A DNA stretch of 64,000 bases, from NCBI RefSeq assembly GCF_042140245.1, contig NZ_CP159483.1:310001-374000 (forward strand). Reading direction: 5' to 3'. The stretch comes from MH13 sp042140245. GTDB taxonomy: Bacteria; Pseudomonadota; Alphaproteobacteria; Rhizobiales; MH13. Below, piece after piece: positions 24,761 through 33,605 of this stretch. The position numbers were made by a program, and so were the translations under genes. The notes beneath the pieces are model-generated. The model was not told where the DNA came from. It ran no database searches and saw only the letters and a program-made list of their open reading frames with translations. Each line of letters opens with the position of its first letter. Position 1 is the stretch's first letter.

Positions 24761-25594
24761 ATGACAACGCGTATCGAAGCCCGCTTTGCGGCCCTCAAAG
24801 AGGAAGGTCGCCCGGCTCTCATGACCTATGTGATGGGTGGTGACCCAGACATGGAAACCTCACTGGGCATCATGAAATCACTTGCTATGTGGGGCGCCGA
24901 TCTTATCGAGCTCGGCATGCCGTTCTCTGATCCGATGGCCGATGGCCCCTCTATTCAAGCGGCGGCACGGCGCTCGCTACAGGGCGGCCAAACCCTGGCC
25001 AAAACTCTGAAGTTGGTGGAGCAGTTTCGCGAAACCGACACAGAGACACCCATCATCTTGATGGGCTACTACAACCCCATCTACATCTATGGAGTGGACG
25101 CGTTTCTAACCGAGGCGCTGCGCGTGGGCGTTGACGGCTTGATCGTGGTCGATTTGCCACCCGAGACCGACGAAGAGCTTTGCTTGCCTGCGCTGAAAGC
25201 TGGTCTCAACTTCGTGCGTCTGGCTACCCCAACAACCGATGATAGACGCCTGCCAGCCGTTCTCAACAACACGTCAGGCTTTGTCTACTACGTGGCCATT
25301 AAAGGCATTACAGGCACCGCAAGCGCTGACCCAGCACAGGTTGGCGAGGCTGTCGCGCGGATCAAACGACACTCAGACTTGCCAGTTGCGGTGGGCTTCG
25401 GCATCAAAACGCCCGATGATGCAGCCGGCATCGGTGCGGTGGCTGATGGGGTGGTTGTCGGCTCTGCTTTGGTCGACTCCATAGCGCAGAGCCTTGATGA
25501 GGATGGCAAGGCCACCGATATGACGCTAAAAGCGGTGACAGAAATGACCGCACAGCTTGCTGGTGGCGTACGCCGCGCAGCCAAATCTAGCTAG
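24761..25594 (+). CDS. trpA: Tryptophan synthase alpha chain (TrpA)
   Basis: TrpA cleaves indole-3-glycerol phosphate and passes indole to TrpB. The 277-residue TIM barrel has catalytic Glu50 (LIELGMPFSDPMADGP) and Asp61 in the same segment, plus YYVAIKGITGT and the phosphate loop VAVGFGIKTPDDA. It is 8 bp downstream of arsC and 50 bp upstream of accD. Confidence 0.97.
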   Translation: MTTRIEARFAALKEEGRPALMTYVMGGDPDMETSLGIMKSLAMWGADLIELGMPFSDPMADGPSIQAAARRSLQGGQTLAKTLKLVEQFRETDTETPIILMGYYNPIYIYGVDAFLTEALRVGVDGLIVVDLPPETDEELCLPALKAGLNFVRLATPTTDDRRLPAVLNNTSGFVYYVAIKGITGTASADPAQVGEAVARIKRHSDLPVAVGFGIKTPDDAAGIGAVADGVVVGSALVDSIAQSLDEDGKATDMTLKAVTEMTAQLAGGVRRAAKSS

Positions 25595-25644
25595 GGTGCT
25601 CACCCAAGTCTGGCACCAGCCTTACACCTAGGAGAAATCGCCCC

Positions 25645-26619
25645 GTGAACTGGATCGACAATGTTGTGCGACCAAAAATCCGCACCCTGTTCTCCTCTTC
25701 GAGCCAAACGCCGGAGAACCTCTGGATCAAGTGCCCAGAAACCGGTGAGATGGTGTTCCACCGTGATCTGGAAAACAATGACTGGGTGGTGCCAAGCTCT
25801 GGCCATCATATGCGCATGCCGGTTCGCAAGCGCTTGGAGCGATTGTTCGATGAAGCACAGTTTGAACTGATCGAAACGCCGGATGTTGTCGCCGATCCGC
25901 TCAAATTTCGCGACGAGCGCAAGTACACTGACCGCATTCGCGATGCGCGCGGCAAGACGAGCGAGCAAGACGCCTTTCTGGTTGCTGCTGGGACCATCCA
26001 TGCCCAGCCTGTTGTTGTGGCTGCACAAAACTTTGCCTTCATGGGTGGATCGCTTGGCATGGCGGCTGGTGAGGCCTTCATCAAAGCTGCCGAGGTAGCC
26101 GTCGAACGTCGCCGTCCCCTGATCCTCTTTGCCGCTTCTGGTGGTGCACGCATGCAAGAGGGTATCCTCTCGCTGATGCAGTTGCCACGCACAACCGTCG
26201 CTGTTCAGCGCGTGAAAGAGGCAGGCCTGCCCTACATCGTGGTGCTGACCAATCCGACCACGGGCGGCGTGACCGCCTCCTACGCCATGCTTGGCGATAT
26301 CCATATCGCCGAACCCGGGGCGCTAATTGGTTTTGCCGGCCCGCGTGTCATCGAACAGACAATCCGGGAAAAACTGCCCGAGGGCTTCCAACGCTCAGAA
26401 TACCTTCTGGAGCATGGCATGCTCGATATGGTGGTGACCCGCAAAGATATGCGCGACACGCTCGCACGCTTGGTTGATCTGTTCATGAACCCGGTCGCCC
26501 TACCAGCGCTGGAGGCCCCTGAAGAGATGACCGAAGAAACCGTTGAGAGCGACGGCGACGGCGAAACGGCTGACGAAGCGCTTGAACCCTCTGCTCAAAG
26601 CGAAACGCAACCCGCATGA
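25645..26619 (+). CDS. accD: Acetyl-CoA carboxylase carboxyltransferase subunit beta (AccD)
   Basis: AccD with AccA transfers carboxyl from biotin to acetyl-CoA, the first step of fatty acid synthesis. This 324-residue protein has the carboxyltransferase core (QDAFLVAAG, FAASGGARMQEG, TNPTTGGVTASYAM, GFAGPRVIEQTI). The N-terminal zinc ribbon is degenerate: of the four Cys in E. coli only C30 remains (WIKCPETG...WVVPSSGHH), with Thr, Val and Ser at the other three positions. A C-terminal acidic tail of about 40 residues is extra. It starts at GTG 25645, after AGGAGA, and overlaps folC as ATGA. Confidence 0.95.
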   Translation: MNWIDNVVRPKIRTLFSSSSQTPENLWIKCPETGEMVFHRDLENNDWVVPSSGHHMRMPVRKRLERLFDEAQFELIETPDVVADPLKFRDERKYTDRIRDARGKTSEQDAFLVAAGTIHAQPVVVAAQNFAFMGGSLGMAAGEAFIKAAEVAVERRRPLILFAASGGARMQEGILSLMQLPRTTVAVQRVKEAGLPYIVVLTNPTTGGVTASYAMLGDIHIAEPGALIGFAGPRVIEQTIREKLPEGFQRSEYLLEHGMLDMVVTRKDMRDTLARLVDLFMNPVALPALEAPEEMTEETVESDGDGETADEALEPSAQSETQPA

Positions 26620-27971
26620 ACGATCCGGTGATGCCCAACACGGGCGGGCGGGCATCCACCGACAAGGTCGATGTTCTTGACCTGCTGCATCGTTTTACCA
26701 CGCTGCACCCACGCGCCTGGGATCTTGGCCTGGAGCGGCTTGCCCGTCTGCTGAACGATCTGGGTAACCCGCATCTGCGTCTGCCACCGGTCGTCCATGT
26801 GGCTGGTACCAATGGCAAAGGCTCCACGATCGCTTTCATGCGCGCCATGCTGGAAGCCGATGCGCGCAGTGCCCACGTCTACACCTCGCCTCATCTGGTG
26901 CGGTTCAATGAGCGCATCCGCATCGGCAAGCCTGGTGACGGCCAGTTTGTGTCCGATGCGGCTCTCACCGAAACACTGCTTCACTGCGAACGGGTCAACG
27001 CTGGCCAAGCGATCACCTTCTTTGAAGCGACGACGGCCGCTGCCATGGTGCTGTTTGCACAAAACCCAGCAGATGCCACGCTGCTCGAAGTCGGCTTAGG
27101 CGGTCGGCTCGATGCCACAAACGTGGTGGAAACGCCGCATCTGTGCGCCATCACGCCGATCTCAATGGATCATATGGGTTTTCTTGGCGACACACTGGAA
27201 AAAATCGCCGGCGAGAAGGCAGGCATCTTAAAACGCGATGTGACCGCTGTTATCGGCCCGCAAGAGCCTGCCGCCTTGAATGTTATCCGTGCCGTTGCTG
27301 ATCGTGTGGGTGCGCCGCTCGTCATCCACGGGCAGGATTACATGGCTTATGAGGAGCATGGTCGCTTGGTCTACCAAGATGCTTTTGGCCTGTTGGACTT
27401 ACCGCTTCCACGCCTTCCTGGACGCCACCAGATCGCCAATGCTGGCCTTGCCATTGCCTGCATGCGCCACAGCCAGTTTGAGTTGCCAGACCAAGCCGTT
27501 GAGACGGCCATGAGCACAGTGACGTGGCCGGGCCGCCTGCAAAAGCTGACGGGCACACTGGCAGCGCTTGCCCCATCTTGCGATGTTTGGCTTGACGGCG
27601 GACACAATGCCGGAGGTGGGCAGGCGCTCGCTGAGGCGATGGCCGATCTTGAAGACCGTGTGCCACGTCCACTCTATGTGGTCTCAGGCATGTTGCGCAC
27701 CAAAGATGCCTCAAGTTTTTTTGAGCCTTTTGCCGGTCTTGCACGCCAAGTGATCGCGATCCCAATTCCTGGGCATGAGAACAGCTATGATACGGTGAGC
27801 CTTGCTTCATCGGCGGCCGAGGGCGGCACCTTTGCTTCGGTCTCGCCAAGTCTTGAAGATGCACTGCAAGAAATTGAGATGGCCGCTGGCGAACCGGCAC
27901 GGGTTCTCGTTTGCGGCTCGCTCTATCTGGCTGGGTACTCGCTGAAAGCCGACGGGTCCGAGCCGGTTTAA
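26616..27971 (+). CDS. folC: Folylpolyglutamate synthase / dihydrofolate synthase (FolC)
   Basis: FolC adds glutamate to dihydropteroate and to folates. This 451-residue Mur-ligase-type enzyme has the ATP site VAGTNGKGSTIAFM, the folate-binding TSPHLVRFNERI, FEATTAAAM, GLGGRLDATNV, HMGFLGDTLEKIAGEKAGI and a C-terminal WLDGGHNAGGG. It is translationally coupled to accD, a classic neighbourhood of trp-acc-fol genes in Alphaproteobacteria. The next feature downstream is a palindromic intergenic repeat. Confidence 0.95.
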   Translation: MNDPVMPNTGGRASTDKVDVLDLLHRFTTLHPRAWDLGLERLARLLNDLGNPHLRLPPVVHVAGTNGKGSTIAFMRAMLEADARSAHVYTSPHLVRFNERIRIGKPGDGQFVSDAALTETLLHCERVNAGQAITFFEATTAAAMVLFAQNPADATLLEVGLGGRLDATNVVETPHLCAITPISMDHMGFLGDTLEKIAGEKAGILKRDVTAVIGPQEPAALNVIRAVADRVGAPLVIHGQDYMAYEEHGRLVYQDAFGLLDLPLPRLPGRHQIANAGLAIACMRHSQFELPDQAVETAMSTVTWPGRLQKLTGTLAALAPSCDVWLDGGHNAGGGQALAEAMADLEDRVPRPLYVVSGMLRTKDASSFFEPFAGLARQVIAIPIPGHENSYDTVSLASSAAEGGTFASVSPSLEDALQEIEMAAGEPARVLVCGSLYLAGYSLKADGSEPV

Positions 27972-27985
27972 ACAGGCGCCCCATT

Positions 27986-28094
27986 GCCCTCATCCCTGTG
28001 CTTGTCACGGGGATCCGTTTCCAGGCGCTTTCTGCTCGCTTCCATGATCGGGACCTCCTCGGCATGGATCCCCGCCACAAGGGCGAGGATGACG
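27986..28094. repeat. Palindromic intergenic repeat element
   Basis: Two imperfect inverted arms of about 28 bp, CTTGTCACGGGGATCC (ending at 28016) and GGATCCCCGCCACAAG (starting at 28065), flank a 48-bp middle. The outer parts (CCTCATCCC... and ...GGATGACG) also pair. The arms resemble the dispersed CATCCCCGCGCTTGTCGCGGGGATCC-type repeat seen in many alphaproteobacterial genomes. It fills the gap between convergent folC and queG and could act as a terminator or transcript stabiliser. Only one copy lies in this window, so the repeat status is recalled, not shown. Confidence 0.65.
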
Positions 28095-28107
28095 CCTTTG
28101 GTTGTTG

Positions 28108-29160
28108 CTACTTTCCCGCCAGTTCCACTATCGCCCATTGCGCAGCGTCCCGCACCACGTCTGATGGGTCGGTCAGAAGCGCGTCCACGTGCGGGACTAA
28201 GGTTTTATCCTCGCTATTGCCCGCTGCGATCAGGCAGTTGCGCACGAACCTGTCACGCCCGATCCGCTTGATAGGCGAGCCGGAAAAGAGCTGGCGAAAC
28301 GCAACATCATCAAGAGCAAGGAGATCAGCAAGCTTGGGGGCGTTTAGATCGTCTCGCGCTTTTAGCTTCGTCTCGCGGGCGGTCTCAGCAAACTTGTTCC
28401 AGGGACAGACAGCTAGGCAATCGTCGCAGCCATAGATGCGGTTACCCATCGCCTTGCGAAACTCCAGCGGGATGGGGCCTCTGTGCTCAATGGTGAGGTA
28501 GGATATGCAGCGCCGCGCATCCAGCTGATAGGGCGCAGGAAACGCGTTGGTCGGGCAAACATCCAAACACCGCGTACAGGACCCGCAATGGTCACTTTCT
28601 GGAGCGTCATCAGGCAAGTCGAGCGTGGTGAAGATAGCGCCTAGAAAAAGCCAGGACCCATGCTCGCGCGAAACGAGATTGGTGTGCTTGCCCTGCCAGC
28701 CAAGCCCGGCCGCTTCAGCCAACGGCTTTTCCATAACCGGTGCAGTGTCGACGAAGACTTTGACGCCACCTCCCAGTTTGGAGACGACTTTGGAAGCGAG
28801 TGTTTTCAGTCGCCCTTTGATGACATCGTGATAATCCCGATTGCGCGCATAAACAGAGATCGTGCCAACATCACCCTGATCAAGGGTGCCCATAGGGTCC
28901 GTTGCTGGGCCATAGGATAGGCCCAGCATGATGATCGCGCGCGCCTCTGGCCAAAGCGTCCGTGGGTGGCCGCGGCGCTCCAGCGTTTCCTCCATCCACC
29001 CCATTGTGCCGTGACGACCTAGTGCCACAAACCGCTCCAGGCGCGGTCGTAGGTCGTTGATCCGCTCAGCATGTGTGATGGCGCAGGTATCAAAGCCCAC
29101 ATCTCGCGCAGCGGTGTGGATGAAATCGATCTGCTTTTGACTAAAAGTCCGGGTCGTCAT
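28108..29160 (-). CDS. queG: Epoxyqueuosine reductase (QueG)
   Basis: QueG reduces epoxyqueuosine to queuosine in tRNA, using cobalamin and two 4Fe-4S clusters. This 350-residue protein has the cluster motifs CGSCTRCLDVCP and CDDCLAVCPWNKF, and the N-terminal catalytic region (FDTCAITHAE...GRHGTMGWM). The C-terminal HEAT-like part is present (VRDAAQWAIVELAGK). The start overlaps the end of the GST gene by 20 bp, so they are co-transcribed. The dependence on B12 connects it loosely with the cobalamin-regulated permease earlier in the window. Confidence 0.95.
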   Translation of the reverse strand: MTTRTFSQKQIDFIHTAARDVGFDTCAITHAERINDLRPRLERFVALGRHGTMGWMEETLERRGHPRTLWPEARAIIMLGLSYGPATDPMGTLDQGDVGTISVYARNRDYHDVIKGRLKTLASKVVSKLGGGVKVFVDTAPVMEKPLAEAAGLGWQGKHTNLVSREHGSWLFLGAIFTTLDLPDDAPESDHCGSCTRCLDVCPTNAFPAPYQLDARRCISYLTIEHRGPIPLEFRKAMGNRIYGCDDCLAVCPWNKFAETARETKLKARDDLNAPKLADLLALDDVAFRQLFSGSPIKRIGRDRFVRNCLIAAGNSEDKTLVPHVDALLTDPSDVVRDAAQWAIVELAGK

Positions 29161-29827
29161 AGTGCGCCGGTGGTATCACACCACTGACACGCTCCTCCAG
29201 AAGCGGTGCAAAGGAAGGACGGCTTTTGACGCGCGCGTACCACAGTTTGGCGACAGAGCGATCCGCCCACGACACCTCGCCAAGATAGTCCAGTGAGGAC
29301 AGCGCCGCAGCAAACGCCAGATCGGCCAGGGTCATACGCTCGCCAGCCAACCAGTCGCGGCTCGCCAGAACATGGCCGATATAGTCCAAGTGCCAATCAA
29401 GATTATCGCGCGCGATGCGCATGGCGCTGGTATCTGGCGGTCCACCACCCAGATTGGCGGGAATACCACGCTTCTCAGCCTTCTCATGGACGAGAACCGC
29501 AGTCACATCATGCTCCATAAGCACCAGAGCCCAATCGACCAGACGTCGCACTTCGGCGCGCGCGGCGACATCGGTTGGCATATGCGGCGCGCCACGATCC
29601 TCATGCACTTCGGTGAGATAGCCGACGATCGGGTTGGGACCGACAACCACCAAGTCATCATCGGTCTTCAACACCGGCACAGAAGCGGCAGGATTGAGCG
29701 CCAGAAACTCTCGGCGACGCTCCCATATCTTTTCTTGTTCCAGGTGCACTGCCTGCCCGTATTCGGCCAACACAAGGCGAACAAAGCGCGAGGAAGCATC
29801 AAGCGGCAATTGGTAAAGCGTGGTCAT
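29141..29827 (-). CDS. Glutathione S-transferase family protein
   Basis: A 228-residue two-domain GST: a thioredoxin-like N-terminal half (LYQLPLDASSRFVRLVLAEYG, NPAASVPVL) and an all-helical C-terminal half (WLAGERMTLADLAFAAALSSLDYLG). The catalytic Ser/Cys near the N-terminus is probably in ASSRF. The substrate is unknown. The GST-queG-uppP-NDUFA9 neighbourhood is conserved in Rhizobiales, which suggests a housekeeping role more than a detoxification role; that is inference. Confidence 0.9.
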   Translation of the reverse strand: MTTLYQLPLDASSRFVRLVLAEYGQAVHLEQEKIWERRREFLALNPAASVPVLKTDDDLVVVGPNPIVGYLTEVHEDRGAPHMPTDVAARAEVRRLVDWALVLMEHDVTAVLVHEKAEKRGIPANLGGGPPDTSAMRIARDNLDWHLDYIGHVLASRDWLAGERMTLADLAFAAALSSLDYLGEVSWADRSVAKLWYARVKSRPSFAPLLEERVSGVIPPAHYDDPDF

Positions 29828-30037
29828 GAAGCCGTCACGGTTGATTGGAAGAGCAAGACGGAAAAGGCTTGGCGGGTCTGACGACGTCTGATGGCCAAAC
29901 CAAGGCGCTTGTTCAATCAGGTGTGCATCGTATAGGCACGGACCGCGACAGCCTCAAGTCGTGCAGACTTATCTTTACACTCATCTGCTAGGCATCGTTA
30001 TCAACGGCCTAGCACCTCTCCCCACAACGGACCTTCC

Positions 30038-30844
30038 ATGACCTTAGAGACTTTTTTCAACGCGCTTATCCTCGGTCTGTTGGAAGGGCTTACTGAATTC
30101 ATTCCAGTGTCTTCAACAGGGCATATTCTTTTGGCTGGCCATTTTCTGGGCTTTGAGAACGAAGGTAAAATCTTCGAGGTTCTCATTCAGCTCGGCGCTA
30201 TCTTGGCCGTCCTTTCGGTCTACATGGCCAAGCTTTTAAAGATAGCCGCTGACTTGCCATCCAGCTCCAAGGCGCGCCGGTTCGTTGCAGGCATTGTTTT
30301 GGCCTTCCTTCCTGCCGCCGTGATGGGCGTTCTTTTTCACGAACTCATCAAGACTGTGCTTTTTGAGACCCCTGCCCTCATCTGCACCACCTTGATCATC
30401 GGCGGTATCATCTTGCTGCTTGTCGACCGCATGACGCTTCAGCCAAAATACACCGATATTATGGACTACCCCCTGTCTATGTGCCTGAAGATCGGACTTT
30501 TTCAGGTGCTGGCTCTGATCCCAGGCATGTCGCGGTCAGGCTCAACTATTGTGGGTTCGCTTCTGATGGGCACGGACAAGCGCTCAGCAGCAGAGTTCAC
30601 GTTCTTCCTCGCCATGCCAACGATGGCGGGGGCGTTCGTCTACGATCTTTTTCAAAACCGCGACATCGTTACCACCGACGGATTGATGGTGGTGGCTGTT
30701 GGCTTTGTGGCAGCCTTCATCATGGCGGTGATCGTGGTGCGCTGGGTGCTTGACTATGTGAGTCAGCACGGCTTTGCCCTCTTCGCCTGGTGGCGGATTA
30801 TCGTTGGATCGATCGGCTTTTTGGGGCTAGCGCTTCTAGGGTGA
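30038..30844 (+). CDS. uppP: Undecaprenyl-diphosphatase (UppP/BacA)
   Basis: UppP recycles undecaprenyl pyrophosphate to the monophosphate carrier used by peptidoglycan and surface polysaccharide assembly; excess confers bacitracin resistance. The 268-residue membrane protein has the two family motifs, EGLTEFIPVSSTGH near the N-terminus and PGMSRSGSTI in the middle, with about eight hydrophobic segments. The start ATG is unambiguous. The 210-bp region upstream holds no gene and should contain divergent promoters. Confidence 0.96.
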   Translation: MTLETFFNALILGLLEGLTEFIPVSSTGHILLAGHFLGFENEGKIFEVLIQLGAILAVLSVYMAKLLKIAADLPSSSKARRFVAGIVLAFLPAAVMGVLFHELIKTVLFETPALICTTLIIGGIILLLVDRMTLQPKYTDIMDYPLSMCLKIGLFQVLALIPGMSRSGSTIVGSLLMGTDKRSAAEFTFFLAMPTMAGAFVYDLFQNRDIVTTDGLMVVAVGFVAAFIMAVIVVRWVLDYVSQHGFALFAWWRIIVGSIGFLGLALLG

Positions 30845-30930
30845 AACCAACGCTCTCACGCTGAACTGGAGCCTCTACCAAGGTGCTGCCAGACCACGGA
30901 TCACTTGAGCATCCGAAGTTTGATCATTCA

Positions 30931-31920
30931 TCAGGGCTTAGCGCCAAGCGCAGCATACTGACCGTGCTTACGGTAGCGCCAGAGGTAAGTTGGAATGATC
31001 GCGTCAATAGCTGCTGGATTCAGCCCGAGACCCGTTAGTGTGCGCCCCTCATCGCTTGCGTCCTGCGAAACGACATTGTCGTTGGCAAGCATTTTCACCT
31101 GATCAACGGTCAAAATCGGATTGGGCAGAACTTCAAACACTTTGGCCTGAAGCTCGGCCACACGTGTTGGCATGGCGATGATCGGGCGCTTGCGGTCAAT
31201 CACTTTGAGCATGCGCTCCATGAGGCCCTCAAAGGTATCCACCTCTGGTCCACCCAGCTCGTACGTCGCGCCGGGTTTTGCTCCACCATCGACAGCCATC
31301 GCCACAGCATCGGCGACATCGCCGACATAAACCGGCTGGAACTGTGTTTTGGGTCCGACCACGGGCAAGATTGGCGACATACGCGCCATGTTGGCAAAGC
31401 GGTTGAAGAACTCGTCTTCTGGCCCGAAAACAATGGACGGACGCATGATGATAGCGTCAGGCACCGCGGCGTGAACCGCCTTTTCACCCTGTGCTTTGGA
31501 ACGTGCATACTCGGCTGGTGAGTTTTCATCCGCGCTGATCGCCGACACATGCACCAGATTGGTGATACCGGCTTTTTTGCAGGCCTGAGCAATGAGGCCT
31601 GGCCCTTCAGCTTGTACCTTCTCAAAGGACTGCTTGCCGGACTCGTGCAAAATGCCGACCAGGTTCACAACAGCATCGACGCCTTCAATTGCACGCTCCA
31701 CGGACCAACCATACCGCAAATTGGCTTGAATGGCCTGTACCTGCCCGACAGCACCCATGGGCTGTGTATGACCAGCCAGATCAGGCCTTCGTACGGCAAC
31801 GCGCACGCGGTAGCCTTTTTTTGCAAGCTCACGCACGATGTAACGACCGAGAAAGCCTGAGCCGCCAAACACGGTGACAAGTTTGCCATTGAGCCCTGCA
31901 TTGCCGGGGGTATCAGCCAT
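30931..31920 (-). CDS. Complex I NDUFA9-subunit-like NAD(P)-binding protein
   Basis: A 329-residue atypical SDR with the N-terminal dinucleotide motif VFGGSGFLGRYIV, then VRRPDLAGH, DAVVNLVGILHESG and FGPEDEFFNRFANMAR. The pattern matches the NDUFA9 accessory-subunit family found in mitochondria and Alphaproteobacteria, where it probably binds NADPH and supports complex I assembly or stability. The catalytic YxxxK is not evident, as is usual for this family. The gene is convergent with uppP and faces away from tRNA-Leu. Confidence 0.88.
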   Translation of the reverse strand: MADTPGNAGLNGKLVTVFGGSGFLGRYIVRELAKKGYRVRVAVRRPDLAGHTQPMGAVGQVQAIQANLRYGWSVERAIEGVDAVVNLVGILHESGKQSFEKVQAEGPGLIAQACKKAGITNLVHVSAISADENSPAEYARSKAQGEKAVHAAVPDAIIMRPSIVFGPEDEFFNRFANMARMSPILPVVGPKTQFQPVYVGDVADAVAMAVDGGAKPGATYELGGPEVDTFEGLMERMLKVIDRKRPIIAMPTRVAELQAKVFEVLPNPILTVDQVKMLANDNVVSQDASDEGRTLTGLGLNPAAIDAIIPTYLWRYRKHGQYAALGAKP

Positions 31921-32089
31921 GACGCCATTCGTCCTTTGTGGATGTCCGTTAGCGCTGCTCTACCGTGCACAGCAACGTGTGCGCAAGCCGGTGAATGGTC
32001 TCACCTTCGCCGAATGGTGGGTTCTTTGCACAGGCCGTTGACAGGACCGCACGCCAGCCGTAATGCATCGCGCTCAACCTTACCCACTT

Positions 32090-32176
<87 letters not shown>

Positions 32177-32222
32177 CTATTGCTCTGTTCTGAGCATTTT
32201 GCCCAATCACATTCCGTTCAGC

Positions 32223-33338
32223 TTACGAGATCTTGTCCCGCAGACATTTCACCAGCGGTTTGGCGTTCTCGAATCCATTGAGGATCGCCGCAACAGCGTT
32301 CGCTTTCCAACTCGACGTTGCAACAATGACATCTCCATGGGGCACGTCTTCGTTCCAAAGCCCAGCGACGACATGACTGTCGGTTGTGATGGCTGAATCC
32401 ATGATGTCGCAGTCCTGGTTGGCGTAAAACGCTTCGATCACCAAGTATTCCAGCAAAACGCCGGGCGAGACACTACGGTAGGCCTCATCGATTGCGCCTT
32501 TTGGCGTGAAACGGGTGGTCCCGGATTGCATATTGAGGCTCACGGCAATCGGCACATCATCAACAAGCAGCGTGTCGGTTGAGATGAGCTCTTCCTGGCC
32601 GTCCGTTGCAAACGCGGCACGCGCGAAGCCGGCGCTCTTGTCCTGGCTTAAAAATGCTGTGCCCGCTTCGCCTTTCCAACCGGCCGCCTCCATCTGCAGG
32701 AAGTCTTCCAATCGCGCAGCAACAGCAGCTTGATCCGTAACATGCTCAAGCCGCACCTCACCCTTTTCGCCAAGACGGCGGAGATTGCGCCGGATGTCTT
32801 TCACGCGGCGCTTGGAGAGCACCGTTTTGACATGGTCTTCGAAACCATCATGGGCGCGCGTCAAGAAAGGGCGATCATACCGATGAATCGTGCGAACCCT
32901 TCGACCTGTCGCTTGTGCAACCTCTTTAATGAGACGGGTTACATCGCTGCTCAAATCTATATGACGCAGCACGCAGGCACCAGGAACACCTTTGCTGCCC
33001 ATTGTTTCCAGCCAGGCTTTGATCAGATCTGCGGGCTGATCCTGCGCGATAAGCGGAGCACCATTGAAATGATAGATATTGAGTTCTGAGGTCCATACGC
33101 CAGGCACTTTCAATCCGCTCAGTTTCAGAGGGGAGTACGGAAACACAGCTGCCAGCTTGCTGGCGCGTGACACCTTCACAGCAGCGCTTTGGGAGTCGTC
33201 CAACCCGGCATCGAGGCCCGCTTTCACATATGATGGGTGGAGAAACGGATTTTCGGTGAGGGGGTGCGTCAGGAGTTCTCGCCAATCCTCAGCAGACTGC
33301 TCAACCAGATCCCTCATGGAAACGTAGGCGATATCCAT
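32223..33338 (-). CDS. GNAT/BioF2-like (FemAB-fold) transferase, paralogue A
   Basis: A 371-residue protein of the Acetyltransf_6/BioF2-like type (PF13480), recalling CelD and FemAB-like acyl- or aminoacyl-transferases. Visible parts are an N-terminal domain (WRELLTHPLTENPFLHPSYVKAG), a basic central stretch (SKRRVKDIRRNLRRLGEKG), a GNAT-like core (FLQMEAAGWKGEAGTAFL...SVSPGVLLEYLVIEAFY) and a C-terminal LRDKIS. It is clearly homologous over its whole length to the gene at 33606-34796, with roughly half of residues identical by eye. It may N- or O-acylate a surface or lipid-linked molecule. The gene has its own 267-bp upstream region. Confidence 0.72.
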   Translation of the reverse strand: MDIAYVSMRDLVEQSAEDWRELLTHPLTENPFLHPSYVKAGLDAGLDDSQSAAVKVSRASKLAAVFPYSPLKLSGLKVPGVWTSELNIYHFNGAPLIAQDQPADLIKAWLETMGSKGVPGACVLRHIDLSSDVTRLIKEVAQATGRRVRTIHRYDRPFLTRAHDGFEDHVKTVLSKRRVKDIRRNLRRLGEKGEVRLEHVTDQAAVAARLEDFLQMEAAGWKGEAGTAFLSQDKSAGFARAAFATDGQEELISTDTLLVDDVPIAVSLNMQSGTTRFTPKGAIDEAYRSVSPGVLLEYLVIEAFYANQDCDIMDSAITTDSHVVAGLWNEDVPHGDVIVATSSWKANAVAAILNGFENAKPLVKCLRDKIS

Positions 33339-33605
33339 ATCCCATGCCCCTTACACAACTGCCCTGCGTTAGGCGCCTATGAGACAACATTGCGCTGAAG
33401 ATAATACTAAGACCGCTGCTCGCAGTAGAGGTGTGAAGGCATGCATTCCGCAGCTTTTTCTAGAAAAGCGAAGACGATGATCGGAAAGGTGGAAACGGAT
33501 CGCCGACCAAAGCAATTCATGCCCACATGACCTCTCGCTGCCCGTCGGCTTTGAGGCCACGCTAACTTACGCGCCGGTTGGTCGACTACTGGCGAAAAGC
33601 GGATC

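Noticed and set aside
27322..28080. 252-codon open frame antisense to folC
   Set aside because: It is an antisense shadow that runs into the palindromic repeat, and is Arg/Pro-rich without a motif.
33453..33469. Palindrome GCTTTTTCTAGAAAAGC between the two transferase genes
   Set aside because: I considered a terminator or recombination site. It lacks a GC-rich stem or U-run and has no second copy, so it was not listed as a feature.
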